Shown here: one piece after another, positions 16,512 to 24,444 of the stretch
How the letters are laid out: each line of letters opens with the position of its first letter
Numbering within the stretch: position 1 is the stretch's first letter
Source of the DNA: JBPOFM01 sp051252455
GTDB taxonomy: Bacteria; Bacteroidota; Bacteroidia; Flavobacteriales; Flavobacteriaceae
Direction of reading: 5' to 3'
Assembly (NCBI GenBank): GCA_051252455.1
Contig: JBPOFM010000006.1
Span: 177,484 to 241,483, forward strand
DNA: 64,000 nucleotides
Notes under the pieces: model-generated
The model's database searches: none
The model's input: only the letters and a program-made list of their open reading frames with translations
Told to the model about the DNA's origin: nothing
Program-made: the position numbers and the translations under genes

Positions 16512-18161
16512 CTAGATTATTATAGTGACTTTGAAACCACTATTTATTTGAGATTCAAAGTTAATAGTTCCATTGACCGCCTCAATACGGTTTTCCATAT
16601 TTCTACAGCCACTACCTTTGTGTAAATCTGTACCAATACCATTGTCCTTATAGGTGATGTACAACTTATTATGTTCTTGTTTAAATGTTAAAACAACTAA
16701 AGAAGCTTTGCTATGCTTTTTCATATTAGTCATCAACTCTTGTAGTACTCTATATACAGCAGTACGTTTGATATCTAAGACAGCCTTCCAATCGATACTT
16801 TTGAAATCTTTTAGAATGATGTTAGTTTCGTCATTCTGGTATGCTGTAATGAGATCCTCAAGTTGCATTTTATAATCTGTATGGCTGACATCGCTATTTT
16901 CTTTTGAGATGTCTCTGGTCTTGATGTAAATGGCTTCCAACTCATCTACGAATGGCTCCTTTGAATTTGATCTATCTTGTAATTGTGTCATCATTTTATA
17001 GATGTCATTTGCAACTTCGTCATGTAGCTTTTTGGAGATACGGGTCTCTGTTTCATACACTTTTAAAAAATTCTCTTTTTTGTGCCGTGTTCTCAAAATA
17101 ATATAGAAGAAAAAACCAATAAGCAGAAGAATTAATCCCACAAATTGATAGGCAAGGGTTTTTGTTCGCTGTTTGGACGCTGCCAATTCACTTTCCTGTG
17201 CTTGACGCTGGTATTCGGAGTTGTTGTACTTCATTTCCGCAAACTTATTTTCTTGAAGTTGTTTGCTTTTGGCTATACTATCCCTTATAGATTTGTATTC
17301 CAATACGTGCACATCAGTTTTTAGTGAGATTAAATTTGACAAGGCATCCTCAACGTAAATTACACTATTGATAGATTTGGCTAAATTGTAGGCAGATTGT
17401 GCGTATGTCAAAGCTTTGTCTAAATGGTTTTGTTCAAAGTAATAAAGGGATAGATTCTTATAACTTGAGTATAATCCTTTAGTATCTTCGAGGTCTTCGC
17501 GCATCGCTAATGCCTCTAGCATATTTTGTAATCCTTCTGAATCATTCAGTTTTGATTTCACATAACCAAGATTGTCTAATGCTCTTGCAATGGCCAAACT
17601 ATCATTAATTTTTAAACTGTTGCGATAAACTCTTTCAAATTTTTCACTGGCCAATTGGTAGTCACCCTCTTCCATATGAGTGTAAGCAACATTATTGATA
17701 ACAATTGTACTGTCGCGCCCGTTGTTGCATGTTTCAAGAGCTTTATCATAGAAAGCAAGAGCTTTATCATAATTGTAGAACTCTCTATGAATCATTCCCA
17801 ATTGATTGTATAATCCGGTCATCGCATTGTTTTTGTCTTGACCTTTTTGATGTTTCAGCAACTGAAGTGCTCTTACGACCGTTTTTTCACTGTCATACAA
17901 AAAACCGAGATTATTCTCAATGCTGGCAATATATCTTAAATCAGAAATGGCGGCAACAGTGTCTTTCGCATCGAGGTTATTTTTAAGATTTTTTTGAAAG
18001 AAAATATAGGAATTGGCTAAATCAGTCGGTCGTTCAGGGTTCTTTAGAAGCTTATAGTAATATTTTAAACTGTCTGTATCATCTTGAGCATTAACAACCG
18101 ACGAGCTTAATATATGACATATTAATAAAAAATAGAGGAATGGAAGTCGGTATGCTTTCAT
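16512..18161 (-). CDS. TPR-containing sensor histidine kinase
   Basis: A 549-residue membrane kinase. A signal peptide (residues 1-25, ending VVNAQ) precedes tetratricopeptide repeats over about 80-280 (for example YNYDKALAFYDKALETC and EGDYQLASEKFERVYRNS), which should therefore lie in the periplasm. A coiled-coil-like stretch leads to one transmembrane helix at 336-357. The cytoplasmic part has a HisKA_3-like box with H380 (KKLHDEVANDIYK) and an ATPase domain with an N-box (QELMTNMKKHSKA) and a D-box (YKDNGIGTD). A tiny lipoprotein gene lies 29 bp upstream and the response regulator 3 bp downstream. Peptide or protein binding by the TPRs is plausible but unproven. Confidence 0.9.
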   Translation of the reverse strand: MKAYRLPFLYFLLICHILSSSVVNAQDDTDSLKYYYKLLKNPERPTDLANSYIFFQKNLKNNLDAKDTVAAISDLRYIASIENNLGFLYDSEKTVVRALQLLKHQKGQDKNNAMTGLYNQLGMIHREFYNYDKALAFYDKALETCNNGRDSTIVINNVAYTHMEEGDYQLASEKFERVYRNSLKINDSLAIARALDNLGYVKSKLNDSEGLQNMLEALAMREDLEDTKGLYSSYKNLSLYYFEQNHLDKALTYAQSAYNLAKSINSVIYVEDALSNLISLKTDVHVLEYKSIRDSIAKSKQLQENKFAEMKYNNSEYQRQAQESELAASKQRTKTLAYQFVGLILLLIGFFFYIILRTRHKKENFLKVYETETRISKKLHDEVANDIYKMMTQLQDRSNSKEPFVDELEAIYIKTRDISKENSDVSHTDYKMQLEDLITAYQNDETNIILKDFKSIDWKAVLDIKRTAVYRVLQELMTNMKKHSKASLVVLTFKQEHNKLYITYKDNGIGTDLHKGSGCRNMENRIEAVNGTINFESQINSGFKVTIII

Positions 18162-18190
18162 CCCTCTAATTTACTAACTTTTTTTCAATT

Positions 18191-18346
18191 TTAGTCTCCT
18201 GATTCAGGTGGCTCTGGAAGAATTTCTCCTTCACCACCACAACAGACCTGTGATTTTGTGGTGTCTTCCTGCAAGGCTGCAGGTGTACATGAAAAGATTG
18301 CGAAATTGAGGAAAACCGTAAAGATAATTGCTGTAAATTTTTTCAT
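18191..18346 (-). CDS. Tiny lipoprotein, first gene of the kinase operon
   Basis: This 51-residue ORF starts at ATG 18346. Its N-terminus, MKKFTAIIFTVFLNFAIFSC, is a lipoprotein signal peptide with the lipidated Cys at residue 20, leaving a mature part of about 32 residues that contains QVCCGGEGEILPEPPESGD. The double Cys and the acidic, Pro-rich tail are striking. It is encoded first in an operon with the periplasmic-TPR histidine kinase and its regulator. That position makes a sensory role (ligand, inhibitor or co-sensor) a reasonable inference, but no function is known. The start was chosen over an upstream in-frame ATG because only this one gives a clean signal peptide. Confidence 0.75.
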   Translation of the reverse strand: MKKFTAIIFTVFLNFAIFSCTPAALQEDTTKSQVCCGGEGEILPEPPESGD

Positions 18347-18441
18347 TTTGTATTTGTTAAGATTAAACCATAATAATGTTATAAGGCACCTCGTGAGATG
18401 CATTGTTAACACTTAATTTTTTGAAGATTTTGTCTTCTTTT

Positions 18442-18484
18442 GGGAAGTTAGGAGCTCGCTTTTAAAGAGGTATAATCACTTCCC
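18442..18484. promoter_or_regulatory. Long-range inverted repeat in the divergent promoter region
   Basis: GGGAAGT (18442-18448) and ACTTCCC (18478-18484) form a perfect 7-bp inverted repeat with 29 bp between the arms, about 95 bp upstream of the tiny lipoprotein start. It could be an operator or a structured leader. Confidence 0.3.
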
Positions 18485-18628
18485 AGGGCTATATCACTTT
18501 AAAAATTTACTCCAAAATCAAGTTCTTAATTGAGCGTGTCTTATTCGCGATAAAGACATCTCTCAAAAACTCTTATGGCAAATAACATATCAATCTCTGG
18601 GATGCGAGGGAAATGCTGTGGAAATTTC

Positions 18629-18646
18629 ATGGAAATTAAATTCCAT
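18629..18646. promoter_or_regulatory. Inverted repeat ATGGAA-N6-TTCCAT, candidate regulator site
   Basis: A perfect 6-bp inverted repeat with a 6-bp spacer lies 50 bp before the start of the 158-residue membrane protein and inside the region divergent from the two-component operon. The geometry fits a dimeric LuxR-type regulator. Binding is not shown. Confidence 0.35.
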
Positions 18647-18695
18647 ACGGTTTTCCTCACTGTAACGCTAACATTAATCTCTCTAATCTAAAATT

Positions 18696-19172
18696 ATGCA
18701 CAGCAATTTATTACACCAAGCGTTTCAAAAAGCGCAAGACACCATTTCATCCGATAAACCGACACATCTATCGCGGCACCTGTCCGACTATATCCTGGAA
18801 GACAGTCACGAACCGTTTGGGGAAAAAAGTCTACGAAATTATTACAATAGAATTTTTGATGATGAAGAGGTATGCCTCAAACCTTTTGTGGTACTTTCAT
18901 TATGTCATTACCTAGGATATGCAAATTATGAAGCTTATATTTTGAATATTTCAAAGAAGAAAAGCTATCCTAAAAAATCATATCGAATTAGTATTATTTC
19001 ACAAGCGTTCATGGTGCTGTTCACACTGTTCTTTTTTGTAACGTTTATGTGCTCCTTTAAAAAAAAAGAAAGGCCCATCGGGCAATTATTACGGGATTGT
19101 CATACAGATTTAGAGCATCATTTTTATCGTTTGGAACGTTTGATGCGCTATATGCAAGGGGAGGCCGCTTAG
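18696..19172 (+). CDS. Small membrane protein of unknown function
   Basis: The 158-residue protein has an N-terminal soluble region (about 1-90) with FGEKSLRNYYNRIFDDEE and FVVLSLCHYLGYANYEAYI, a pattern that reads like a small helical, possibly DNA-binding-like domain seen in other Bacteroidota proteins. One transmembrane helix follows (about 104-122, SQAFMVLFTLFFFVTFMC), then a short basic/amphipathic tail (residues 123-158). I do not recognise a named family. It is divergent from the tiny lipoprotein, kinase and regulator operon, with 349 bp between the starts, and could be a target of that system. Confidence 0.65.
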   Translation: MHSNLLHQAFQKAQDTISSDKPTHLSRHLSDYILEDSHEPFGEKSLRNYYNRIFDDEEVCLKPFVVLSLCHYLGYANYEAYILNISKKKSYPKKSYRISIISQAFMVLFTLFFFVTFMCSFKKKERPIGQLLRDCHTDLEHHFYRLERLMRYMQGEAA

Positions 19173-19246
19173 TGTAAAAACCATGCAACTCAACTATTCG
19201 TATCTACTCATAGCTATTTTTAGCATCATATTTAAAAACTCTATAT

Positions 19247-20071
19247 ATGAAACAACTAGTATTGGTTACCCTAATTTCAATCATGCTCACTAATTGTGGT
19301 TCACAAAAAATTAGGGATATTGAATACCAATCTATAGAAAACCCTTCGAGGGAAGGTGCGAATAGGCTTAACGTATTCATTCCAAATAATTTGAACGAGC
19401 GTAAAGTGCCTGTACTTATCTTTATTCACGGTGGATATTGGGAAGAAGGTAACAAAGATATTTACGGGTTTTTGGGGCGTAACTTTGCCAAGCACGATGT
19501 TGTGACGGTCATACCTAATTATCGATTGAGTCCGAATGCGAGTTACAACGAAATGGCGAATGATGTAGTCAAAATCATTCGTTGGACTCAAGATCAAATT
19601 GAAGAGTATGGTGGCGATTCTAACCAAATTTATTTGATGGGCCATTCGGCTGGTGGGCACTTGATTGCCCTGGTAGTAACAAATCCAAAATACGGCATTC
19701 AAAAGAATACAATCAAGGGAGTTATTTTGAACGACGCAGCCGGTTTGGACATGAAATCATATTTGGAAACGTATCCACCATCTTCAGAACATAATTATGA
19801 TATAACTTGGACAACAAATCCGGAAAATTGGAGGGATGCTTCACCTGTTTATTTTTTAGATGCCGATGCGCCACCTTTTTTGATGTATGTAGGAGAAAAA
19901 ACGTATCCATCAATCATTCAACAAAACAAAACATTTCTAGATAAGTTGCATAAGTTTCAGCCTAATGTAAACATTCATTATTTGAACAAAAATCATGTAC
20001 CGATGATGAGTCATTATTTTTTCCCTTGGGTGGATCGATATGATGAGATTTTGGAGTTTATGGGTTATTAA
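19247..20071 (+). CDS. Lipoprotein alpha/beta-hydrolase, esterase type
   Basis: A 274-residue esterase of the BD-FAE/carboxylesterase kind. The N-terminus MKQLVLVTLISIMLTNCGSQ ends in a lipobox with Cys17, so the enzyme is probably anchored in a membrane. The oxyanion-hole motif HGGYW is near residue 61, and the nucleophile elbow GHSAGG near residue 132 supplies the Ser. A late Asp (DADAPPFLMYVGEK region) and His (NKNHVPMM, near residue 246) complete a credible triad. The motif PNYRLSPNASY is typical of this branch. It stands alone between the small membrane protein and a barrel gene. Natural substrate unknown. Confidence 0.87.
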   Translation: MKQLVLVTLISIMLTNCGSQKIRDIEYQSIENPSREGANRLNVFIPNNLNERKVPVLIFIHGGYWEEGNKDIYGFLGRNFAKHDVVTVIPNYRLSPNASYNEMANDVVKIIRWTQDQIEEYGGDSNQIYLMGHSAGGHLIALVVTNPKYGIQKNTIKGVILNDAAGLDMKSYLETYPPSSEHNYDITWTTNPENWRDASPVYFLDADAPPFLMYVGEKTYPSIIQQNKTFLDKLHKFQPNVNIHYLNKNHVPMMSHYFFPWVDRYDEILEFMGY

Positions 20072-20268
20072 TAGTTTTGTCGGATAGATTATGTATGATT
20101 TATATTTCTAATACATTGTGGTTTAAAGATCAGGCAAACTGAAGATTAATAAATTAGACAAGATTGTTAAAATTTTAACACCTATACTATGAAATAATGT
20201 AGGAAAATTATATTTTGGCCATCTGAAAACTTAATATCACAAAAACTAACTAATCTAAATTTACTAAA

Positions 20269-20874
20269 ATGAAAAAACTTGTATTCGTAGTGTTAATTGC
20301 TTTGGGAGGTCTACTCCAAATGAATGCTCAAGAGGCCGATAAATTTCGCTTTGATTTTGATCTTGGTTATGCCATCCCTCAACAAGGCGGGGGAGGTATT
20401 TCTCTTTATTTGGAACCAAAATGGAACATTAAGGATCACATGAGTGTCGGTCTTCGTCTAGGAGCTGCTGCTTTAATAAAAGAACTTGAAACAAATGGCG
20501 ATACAACTGAAGGAGAAATAGGTGCCAACGCGTCCTATCTTGGCACTTTCGATTACTATTTTAGTGATGGAGGTTCTTCATTCGTGCCCTTCGTTGGTGG
20601 AGGTGTCGGTTACTATTCTGTAGCAACTGTAAAATTTGAGGATACCGATAATGGTGACGATTTTGACGGAAATGAATTGAAATCAAACGGAAAGTTTGGA
20701 GGTATGTTGCGTGCGGGTTTTAACTGGGGAAAATTTAAAATGTCTTTAGATTATAACCTAGTGGGAAAAAGTGACCTTCAGGATGTTGACGGCAATACTG
20801 TAGGAACTACGAAGAACGGTTACTTTGGAATCTCTATTGGTGTCTTCGCAGGCGGAGGCAGATGGGGAAGATAA
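20269..20874 (+). CDS. Outer-membrane beta-barrel protein
   Basis: The 201-residue protein has a signal peptide (MKKLVFVVLIALGGLLQMNAQ) and glycine-rich alternating strands (GGISLYLEPKWNIKDHMSVG, FVPFVGGGVGYYS, FGGMLRAGFNWGKFKMS). The C-terminus, GISIGVFAGGGRWGR, does not end in an aromatic residue, unlike the barrels at 1449 and 4064. It appears monocistronic, with a strong terminator 17 bp after the stop. It belongs to the broad set of small Bacteroidota surface barrels, and no specific role is evident. Confidence 0.8.
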   Translation: MKKLVFVVLIALGGLLQMNAQEADKFRFDFDLGYAIPQQGGGGISLYLEPKWNIKDHMSVGLRLGAAALIKELETNGDTTEGEIGANASYLGTFDYYFSDGGSSFVPFVGGGVGYYSVATVKFEDTDNGDDFDGNELKSNGKFGGMLRAGFNWGKFKMSLDYNLVGKSDLQDVDGNTVGTTKNGYFGISIGVFAGGGRWGR

Positions 20875-20891
20875 AATTAAACCAGCATTGT

Positions 20892-20929
20892 AAATCCCAT
20901 TCCATCTATTTGGAATGGGATTTTTTTTT
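20892..20929 (+). terminator. Strong Rho-independent terminator
   Basis: A perfect 13-bp stem (AAATCCCATTCCA / TGGAATGGGATTT) with a 6-nt loop runs into nine T residues. It closes the beta-barrel gene at 20269-20874. Confidence 0.9.
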
Positions 20930-21010
20930 GTTCAATTTTTCAAAATTCAATTAAAACAACCTTTACGATTCTAATTTGAATAGTTATGTTGAAAGTTTTT
21001 CTTGGCTAGT

Positions 21011-21733
21011 CTAATTCATACACGCCTCCCAAATGGCATCTCCTTTTGGCAAAGGCGCTACGACATGGATTTCCTCGTTTGAGACAGGATGTGTAAACGA
21101 TAATTCGCGAGCATGGAGATGAATACTCGCATCTGAATTGCTACGGTCAAAACCATATTTTAAATCGCCTTTAATGGCACAACCAATAGTTGCCAATTGT
21201 GCACGAATTTGATGATGTCGGCCAGTTTCTAAAGCGACTTCGAGCAAAAAATAATTGTCCAATTGTTTTAGTACTTTATAATGCAGAATGGCTTTTTTAC
21301 CATCGGAAATTTCTTTGCTGTGCGCCCTTGATTTGTTGTTCTTTGGATTTTTCTTTAACCAATGAATAAGTGTGTCAGACATTTTGGGCGGCATGTTTTT
21401 GACGATTGCCCAATAGGTCTTCTGGGCGTCTTTTTCTGCAAAAAGTTTATTGAGTCTAGGTAAAGCTTTACTTGTCTTGGCAAAAAGCACAACGCCTGTT
21501 GTCGGTCTATCTAACCGATGCACCACACCTAAATATACATTTCCAGGTTTATTGTCACGCTCCTTAATGAACGATTTGACGACCTCACTCAAAGGTTTGT
21601 CACCCGTTTTATCACCTTGAACAATATCGCCAGCGCGTTTGTTTATAATGATAAGGTGATTGTCTTCATAAATTATTTGAAGGTTATTTTTAGTAGAATG
21701 AATATTATTGGATTGTTTGGACACTAGTTTCAC
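21011..21733 (-). CDS. RluA-family pseudouridine synthase
   Basis: A 240-residue RNA pseudouridine synthase of the RluA/RluD family. The catalytic motif GVVHRLDRPTTGVVLFAKT (residues 69-87) contains the essential Asp, and ETGRHHQIRAQLATIGCAIKGD matches the family's second conserved block. The NKRAGDIVQ segment near residue 31 is the usual start of the catalytic domain. There is no N-terminal S4 domain, so it resembles the shorter RluA/RluC-like forms. The exact uridine target (23S rRNA or tRNA) cannot be assigned. Its start lies 17 bp from a 7-bp tandem repeat that separates it from panB. Confidence 0.9.
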   Translation of the reverse strand: MKLVSKQSNNIHSTKNNLQIIYEDNHLIIINKRAGDIVQGDKTGDKPLSEVVKSFIKERDNKPGNVYLGVVHRLDRPTTGVVLFAKTSKALPRLNKLFAEKDAQKTYWAIVKNMPPKMSDTLIHWLKKNPKNNKSRAHSKEISDGKKAILHYKVLKQLDNYFLLEVALETGRHHQIRAQLATIGCAIKGDLKYGFDRSNSDASIHLHARELSFTHPVSNEEIHVVAPLPKGDAIWEACMN

Positions 21734-21750
21734 AAATTTTTATAAACTTA

Positions 21751-21820
21751 CTGAATACTGAATACTGAATACTGAATACTGAATACTGAATACTGAATAC
21801 TGAATGTTGAATACTGAATA
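21751..21820. repeat. 7-bp tandem repeat CTGAATA, ten units
   Basis: Ten consecutive 7-bp units occupy the space between panB and the pseudouridine synthase gene: seven perfect copies of CTGAATA, then CTGAATG, TTGAATA and one more perfect copy. The array lies within the leader of the pseudouridine synthase gene (17 bp before its ATG) and just after the panB stop. It is open to copy-number change by slippage. Confidence 0.95.
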
Positions 21821-21833
21821 CTGCGACTGAAAA

Positions 21834-22652
21834 CTAATATTGCTCCTCATCATTAGGAAAATCCTCCGACTTCACATCATCAACATATTTAGAAATAGCA
21901 GTGGTCATATCGTCATAGAGATTCATATAACGTCTCAAAAAACGCGGTTGGAATTCATAGGTCATGCCCAGCATATCATGCAAAACAAGAACCTGTCCAT
22001 CCACACCATTACCAGCACCAATTCCAATGATGGGAATACTGACGCTTTCGGCGACTTCTTTGGCCAATTTTGCAGGAATTTTTTCCAGAACAATCGCAAA
22101 ACAGCCCATTTTTTCAAGTAGGATGGCATCGTCTTTTAATTTTTGTGCTTCTTCCTCTTCTTTGGCGCGTACAGTATAAGTTCCGAATTTATAGATTGAT
22201 TGTGGTGTCAGTCCCAAATGCCCCATAACAGGAATACCAGCATTCAAAATGCGCTTGATGGATTCTTTGACTTCCTTTCCACCTTCTAGTTTCACAGCGT
22301 GTCCACCCGATTCTTTCATGATTCTAATGGCAGAACGCAAAGCTTCTTTAGGGTCACTTTGATAGCTTCCAAAGGGCAAATCCACAACCACCAACGAACG
22401 TTCAATGGCACGAACCACACCAGCGGCATGGTATATCATTTGGTCAAGCGTTATAGGTAAGGTGGTTTCATGGCCAGCCATCACATTGCTGGCAGAATCA
22501 CCCACCAAAATGACGTCAATACCTGCGCTATCCACAATTTTGGCCATCGTATAATCGTAGGCCGTGAGCATGGATATTTTCTCTCCTTTGGATTTCATAT
22601 CCACCAAGGTTTTAACCGTAATTCTCTTATATTCTTTTTTAGCTACTGACAT
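21834..22652 (-). CDS. panB: 3-methyl-2-oxobutanoate hydroxymethyltransferase
   Basis: The 272-residue enzyme transfers a hydroxymethyl group from methylene-tetrahydrofolate to 2-oxoisovalerate, the first committed step of pantothenate synthesis. The family signatures are clear: LTAYDYTMAKIVDSAGID near the start, LVGDSASNVMAGHETTLP with the metal-binding Asp, VKLEGGKEVKESIKR with the substrate Lys/Glu region, GHLGLTPQS, and IGIGAGNGVDGQVLVLHD near residue 220. Length is normal. It is transcribed toward the pseudouridine synthase gene across the CTGAATA repeat. Confidence 0.95.
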   Translation of the reverse strand: MSVAKKEYKRITVKTLVDMKSKGEKISMLTAYDYTMAKIVDSAGIDVILVGDSASNVMAGHETTLPITLDQMIYHAAGVVRAIERSLVVVDLPFGSYQSDPKEALRSAIRIMKESGGHAVKLEGGKEVKESIKRILNAGIPVMGHLGLTPQSIYKFGTYTVRAKEEEEAQKLKDDAILLEKMGCFAIVLEKIPAKLAKEVAESVSIPIIGIGAGNGVDGQVLVLHDMLGMTYEFQPRFLRRYMNLYDDMTTAISKYVDDVKSEDFPNDEEQY

Positions 22653-22689
22653 AGATTTTCGTTTGATTATGTAAAAATAGGGAGATTAT

Positions 22690-22770
22690 TTCAGATAAGT
22701 TAGACTGCTTTGCTTTAAGACTGTTAGATTTTTGGACTGCATCACTTTTAGACTGCTAAAGTTCTAAATG
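22690..22770. repeat. Degenerate short repeat (TTAGACTGCT-like) between panB and the MBOAT gene
   Basis: Copies of the core AGACTG or GGACTG recur at irregular 15-20 bp spacing in the 133-bp gap (GTTAGACTGCT, TTAAGACTGTTAGA, TTGGACTGC, TTTAGACTGCTAAA). No gene is seen. It resembles the simple repeats at 21751 and 27314. Confidence 0.5.
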
Positions 22771-22785
22771 ACAAAAGCGTTGAGA

Positions 22786-24444
22786 TTAAAACTGAAAATA
22801 GATAAAGGGTTGAAAGTCGGTAGAGAAGGCTTGATAACATAGGATTCCTGTCCCTGCAGCAATAATAATTTTTATTGGTACTGGACTTTTTGAGTAGAAA
22901 CCTTCGATGCTAGCTTTTGTTGTTTCTGGCAGCCAATGCGTAACATATCCAATGAGCATCACCCAAAATACCATTTGGTAATGCACCAATATATCCCAAG
23001 CATACTGCCAATCCATATGATACAGCACTTGATTGTACCATCTCGAAATATGGTCCATACTTTCACCTCTAAAATAAATACGTGTAAACGTTATAAAAGC
23101 CAACGTGATAACAATTTTCCACCAACGTGCATACCATTGATTGTTTGCTTCCCAAGGACTTATTTTCCTCCAAAATTTGTAAACGACAATTCCTGCTCCA
23201 TTCAATCCGCCCCAAATAACGAACTTCCAAGAAGCACCATGCCAGAGTCCACCAATAAGCATCGTCAGCATTAAGTTGATATTGGTGTTGATTTGGTTTT
23301 TCACATTGGAATTGAACAAGGACATGATGAATATGCCAAGCAGTACTGCTAAAATACCAAAGGTTAAATAGAGATTTTGAAACGCATATAATGTTCCAAA
23401 AAGAATGATTCCCAAGATAATATAGGATGCCACTGTTCCCTGTCTGTTCCCGCCTAATGGAATGTAGAGGTAATCTCGAAGCCAAGTGGACAAGGAAATA
23501 TGCCAACGTTTCCAAAAGTCTCCAGCATTGGTAGCTTTATATGGTGCGTTAAAATTGATAGGAAGTTTGAAGCCCATCAATAGAGCCAAACCAATAGCAA
23601 TATCAGTGTAGCCTGAAAAATCACCATAGATTTGCAGTGAGTAACCAATCATCGCCATTACATTGGCAAAGCCAGAAAACATTTCGGGTGCATCGAACAC
23701 TCGGTCGAGGAAATGCATTGCAATGAAATCGGCAAAAATCATCTTTTTAATGAGTCCTTTTAAAATCATGAAAGTGCCAGAATCAAAATCTGCCTTGGTA
23801 ATGACTGTGGGCTGCGAAATCTGGGGTACAAAACTTTCAGCGCGTACGATCGGTCCTGCCACTAACTGCGGAAAGAAACTGACATAAAATCCGAAATCTA
23901 GAATGGAATTCAGCGGCTTCAACTTCCTACGGAAAATATCGACACTATAACTGATAGTTTGGAAGGTATAAAATGAAATTCCGACAGGCAGAATGATTTT
24001 GTCTACTGTGAAATAATTCTGATTATTCCAACTATTTCCCCAGTGTGCCAACCAATTCACGACTTCAAAATTGGTGTGAAACAACATATTAAAACTATCT
24101 GTAAAGAAATAAGCATATTTAAAATAGCACAGCACGGATAGATTAATGACTACGCTCAAGGTCACTAAAACATAGCGTTTTATATGATGTTGGCTATTGT
24201 AAATGCTTCTTCCTATAAAGAAATCAACCAGCGTACTAAAGATTAAAATACCTATGAACAGTCCACTGGTCTTGTAATAAAAGAATAGTGATATTAAGAA
24301 TAAATACGAATTCCGTAGGGCAATTTTCTTATAAAATAATGCAAACAGAAAATACGCCACCACAAAGAATATCCAGAAATTCGCCTGCGTGAATATCAAG
24401 GGGAAATCTTCCGAAAACGTAAATATGTCGTACAGCCTATTCAT
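22786..24444 (-). CDS. MBOAT-family membrane O-acyltransferase (AlgI-like)
   Basis: A 552-residue multi-pass membrane protein of the MBOAT/AlgI family, which moves acetyl or other acyl groups across the inner membrane for modification of exported polysaccharides. About ten to twelve hydrophobic helices are visible. The family region NAGDFWKRWHISLSTWLRDY lies near residue 308-327, and the invariant His is in IGGLWHGASWKFVIWGG near residue 397. The gene overlaps the preceding SGNH gene by 8 bp, so the three genes from 27204 to 22786 form one operon. AlgI-type proteins work with SGNH-fold partners that complete O-acetylation. The target polymer is unknown. Confidence 0.93.
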   Translation of the reverse strand: MNRLYDIFTFSEDFPLIFTQANFWIFFVVAYFLFALFYKKIALRNSYLFLISLFFYYKTSGLFIGILIFSTLVDFFIGRSIYNSQHHIKRYVLVTLSVVINLSVLCYFKYAYFFTDSFNMLFHTNFEVVNWLAHWGNSWNNQNYFTVDKIILPVGISFYTFQTISYSVDIFRRKLKPLNSILDFGFYVSFFPQLVAGPIVRAESFVPQISQPTVITKADFDSGTFMILKGLIKKMIFADFIAMHFLDRVFDAPEMFSGFANVMAMIGYSLQIYGDFSGYTDIAIGLALLMGFKLPINFNAPYKATNAGDFWKRWHISLSTWLRDYLYIPLGGNRQGTVASYIILGIILFGTLYAFQNLYLTFGILAVLLGIFIMSLFNSNVKNQINTNINLMLTMLIGGLWHGASWKFVIWGGLNGAGIVVYKFWRKISPWEANNQWYARWWKIVITLAFITFTRIYFRGESMDHISRWYNQVLYHMDWQYAWDILVHYQMVFWVMLIGYVTHWLPETTKASIEGFYSKSPVPIKIIIAAGTGILCYQAFSTDFQPFIYFQF

